From Sphingomonas phyllosphaerae FA2 (GTDB lineage Bacteria > Pseudomonadota > Alphaproteobacteria > Sphingomonadales > Sphingomonadaceae), in NCBI RefSeq assembly GCF_000427645.1, contig NZ_KE386571.1:1601676-1665675 (forward strand): 64,000 nt of DNA, read 5' to 3'. The notes beneath the pieces are model-generated. The model did no database searches, had not been told where the DNA came from, and was given only the letters and a program-made list of their open reading frames with translations. The position numbers were made by a program, and so were the translations under genes. Below, piece after piece: positions 61,989-64,000 of the stretch (position 1 is its first letter; each line of letters begins with the position of its first letter).

Positions 61989-62166
61989 ATGCACGCCCAA
62001 CCTCGCGATCTGCGTGCCCGCTCGTGACGAGGCGGCGCGCCTGCCGAAGTTGTTCGAGGCATTGGAAAGTCTCCCTGTACCCCTAGACCGGTCAGCGCAC
62101 ATCTGCCTGCTGTTCGACGGCTGTACCGATCGGAGTGCCGCACTCGCCGCCGCCTATTCGCGTGAC
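61989..62166 (+). pseudogene. Truncated, frameshifted start of a family 2 glycosyltransferase
   Basis: The codons from 61993 read TPNLAICVPARDEAARLPKL, then FEALESL and LLFDGCTDRSAALAAAYSR, which is the nucleotide-sugar-binding start of GT2 enzymes. The nearest ATG at 61989 is out of frame by one base (a C after ATG), and no GT2 sequence follows after about 62166. The gene is therefore broken both at its start and by loss of the rest. Confidence 0.65.
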
Positions 62167-62254
62167 ACCGCGCCATTAGCGGGCCGAGCGCCGTATCCAC
62201 AAAGCGGTCTTTCGTTCACATCGACAGCGGAATCGCTTGGGTCTGGTCGCCCGC

Positions 62255-63727
62255 TTAATCGCGCTTGGAGCCCATGCCCCGCTCGCGACCCCAGACGACG
62301 GCTCCGCTCCGGCGACTGGTACCGATCTTGGCGTAGATGCGCGCAACATGATTGCGTACGGTGTTACGTGAGATCGAAAGGCGATCTGCTATGGCCGCAT
62401 CGTCGAGATCGTTGCAGATCAGGTCCAGGATCTCCCGCTCGCGTGGGCTAAGCTCGACGGGTGCCGGATGCGGTGCCGGCTTGCGCAGCGTCGCCAGCCT
62501 GTCCAGGATCGAGCGGCTGAGCCAGCTCGCGTCCTTCAGCACCTCGTCGATCGCCGCGCCGAGTTCGGCGTCGCTCCTGCGACGCTCCGTCACATCCTGA
62601 TAGACCCACAGAACGCAGGGACTGCCATGGACGTTGATCGTCTCGGCGGAGATCAGGCAATCCACTGGCACCTTGGACCGGGACACCAGGCAAGCTTCGC
62701 AGGCGCGAACCGATCCCTGCTCCGCCACCTTCCTTTCTGTCGCCGCGCACTGCTCCGCGTCGTCCCACAATCCAAGCTCGTCCGCGGTGTGGTCCAGAGC
62801 TGCCGCATCGTCGTAACCGCTCAGTTCGCGGAACGCGGCGTTGACGCTGACGATGCGGTGATTCCCATCGCGGGTGATCGCCATGGCGACCGGCGCCATC
62901 TCGAACACGGCCTGCAGGTGGCGCTCACTGGCGGCGAGCGACTGCTCGGCCTCGCGCCTGGGTTGAAGATCGGCAAAGGTGAGAAGCAATACATCCTCAT
63001 CGGTGACGTCGATCGGCTGGCCGGCAAAGAGCACCAGCCGCCTCGATCCGTCGGCCACCAGCAGCTCTGCATCGGTTTGAGGCACGACCTCGCCCGCTTC
63101 CATCTGCCGTCGCACGGCCGCGCGATCGGGCAAGCAGCCGAGCAGGTCGAGGCCGAACAGCGATCGCCCTACGAGCTGCTCCGGCATGAAGCCTGTCAGC
63201 GAAACGAAGCCGGGGTTTGCGGCGGCGACCCTCATGTCGTGCTGTCGGACGATAATGGCAGGCGCAGGATTCGCCCGGAACATGGCGCTGAATCGCGCCT
63301 CTGCATCATATTGCCCGGACACGTCGCTGAGCACCACCGCCAGGTAGTCCGGCTCACCGCCATCGACGTCCATAGTGACGTCGCGCACCTGATGCATCCA
63401 GCGCGCCTCGTCCTCGCCGGCTGGCGCAACCTCCACCACCATATCAGGGATGCTCTCGCCGGCCAGAACCTTGAACAGCGGATAGTCCCGGTGCTTCAGC
63501 CGGTGATGATCGCGCGTCCACAGCGTGAAGCGTCGGGCATAATCTTCCGCGCTGGTGCCCAGCTCCTCCATGGTTGTGACGCCATGCATCGCAAGCGCGG
63601 CGGCGTTGGCACTCAGGATTATACCGGTGGGGTCGAGCAGGATCACACCGTCGAGCAGTTGCGCCATGAGTTGCTCCAGGTGACGCAACGTGGGCTGCTG
63701 GGACGTGGAGGTACGGGTGACGGTCAT
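62255..63727 (-). CDS. PAS-domain LuxR-type transcriptional regulator
   Basis: 490 residues. Three PAS-like modules are visible: LLDGVILLDPTGIILSANAA (about 23-42), MFRANPAPAIIVRQHDMRVA (second), and VFEMAPVAMAITRDGNHRIV (third), each followed by the usual PAC-like end. The C-terminal DNA-binding domain is LSPREREILDLICNDLDDAA and IADRLSISRNTVRNHVARIY. No histidine-kinase domain is present, so it is a one-component sensor that binds DNA itself. The ligand is unknown; PAS modules could bind haem, flavin or small metabolites. Divergent transcription from the glsB-like gene suggests that gene as a target. Confidence 0.85.
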   Translation of the reverse strand: MTVTRTSTSQQPTLRHLEQLMAQLLDGVILLDPTGIILSANAAALAMHGVTTMEELGTSAEDYARRFTLWTRDHHRLKHRDYPLFKVLAGESIPDMVVEVAPAGEDEARWMHQVRDVTMDVDGGEPDYLAVVLSDVSGQYDAEARFSAMFRANPAPAIIVRQHDMRVAAANPGFVSLTGFMPEQLVGRSLFGLDLLGCLPDRAAVRRQMEAGEVVPQTDAELLVADGSRRLVLFAGQPIDVTDEDVLLLTFADLQPRREAEQSLAASERHLQAVFEMAPVAMAITRDGNHRIVSVNAAFRELSGYDDAAALDHTADELGLWDDAEQCAATERKVAEQGSVRACEACLVSRSKVPVDCLISAETINVHGSPCVLWVYQDVTERRRSDAELGAAIDEVLKDASWLSRSILDRLATLRKPAPHPAPVELSPREREILDLICNDLDDAAIADRLSISRNTVRNHVARIYAKIGTSRRSGAVVWGRERGMGSKRD

Positions 63728-63886
63728 GCGGGCTCAACCCGGGACCCAGGGCCCACGTTCCCACGAGTGATACTAAGCATACTGGTGCTGACGCACTAGG
63801 TGCTTGCTGCGCTGGGCCCCGCCTTTTTGAACATCCCTGATGACGCTCCGTTGTAGCCATATCATTCACCACACGGAAGGACGGCC

Positions 63887-64000
63887 ATGGGCCTCATCAT
63901 TCTTCTCATCGTCGGCGGCCTGATCGGCTGGGTCGCCAGCATGATCATGCGAACCGATGGCCAGCAGGGCATCTTCCTCAACATCGTCGTGGGGATCATC
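63887..64000 (+). CDS. GlsB/YeaQ/YmgE-family stress-response membrane protein (partial)
   Basis: The window ends after 38 codons: MGLIILLIVGGLIGWVASMI then MRTDGQQGIFLNIVVGII. This matches the start of GlsB-type transglycosylase-associated small membrane proteins (about 80 residues), with a first TM helix, an RTDGQQG loop and the second helix. A GGAAGG ribosome site precedes the ATG. The family is induced by stress; the mechanism is unclear. Confidence 0.88.
   Translation, partial: MGLIILLIVGGLIGWVASMIMRTDGQQGIFLNIVVGII

Overview
The window is a high-GC chromosomal segment from a bacterium that looks like Sphingomonas or a close relative in the alphaproteobacterial family Sphingomonadaceae. 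This is inferred from the three large TonB-dependent receptors, the Caulobacter-type receptor, the non-phosphorylating L-rhamnose pathway, the CzcCBA metal pump and the RTX-type secreted proteases. No rRNA, tRNA, CRISPR array or intact mobile element was seen. Genes are tightly packed, and many are joined by 4-base ATGA overlaps.

Layout. (1) 1-4.7 kb: the end of a probable Lrp/AsnC regulator, an M20 amidohydrolase, a siderophore-type TonB receptor and a GhrA-like 2-hydroxyacid dehydrogenase. (2) 4.7-10.8 kb: a CzcCBA heavy-metal efflux operon with a small leader protein, closed by a perfect 30-bp inverted repeat. (3) 11.1-17.9 kb: an operon of a DUF1624 membrane protein, a D-serine dehydratase/D-threonine aldolase-like enzyme, RidA, two FAD amine/amino-acid oxidases and an aldehyde dehydrogenase, probably for catabolism of an unusual amino acid or amine. 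(4) 17.9-27.6 kb: an SDR, a sulfatase coupled to a TonB receptor, an MFS carrier, an SsuD-like monooxygenase, a Gfo/Idh/MocA dehydrogenase and a secreted esterase. These suggest scavenging of organosulfur or sulfated substrates. (5) 28.2-32.4 kb: a chemoreceptor and a FixJ-type two-component pair. (6) 32.6-35.3 kb: a secreted subtilase whose RTX tail is cut off by an in-frame TAG.

(7) 35.8-47.3 kb: a carbohydrate locus around a LacI regulator. Leftward run a secreted (alpha/alpha)6-type protein, an ABC binding lipoprotein, two permeases, a GH130 enzyme and a DUF1861 protein. Rightward run LacI, the ABC ATPase and a TonB receptor. Together they would carry a glycoside, perhaps a mannoside, from outside the cell to cytoplasmic cleavage. 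A 14-bp palindrome in the divergent promoter recurs, with two changes, before the receptor. (8) 48.0-53.7 kb: a complete non-phosphorylating L-rhamnose pathway: RhaT, rhamnose dehydrogenase, lactonase, rhamnonate dehydratase, KDR dehydrogenase and diketo-acid hydrolase. (9) 54.2-59.3 kb: a 1704-residue M10/RTX metalloprotease. (10) 59.3-64.0 kb: decayed DNA with an IS3 relic, an RMND1-family protein, a flavin-fold stress protein, a broken glycosyltransferase start, a PAS-LuxR regulator and the start of a GlsB-type membrane protein.

Genome decay clusters in the spacers: a TonB-receptor plug fragment at 35.7 kb, IS3 OrfA pieces at 47.5 and 59.5 kb, and the glycosyltransferase stub at 62 kb. All functional statements come from reading translated sequences and recalled family motifs; no search was run.
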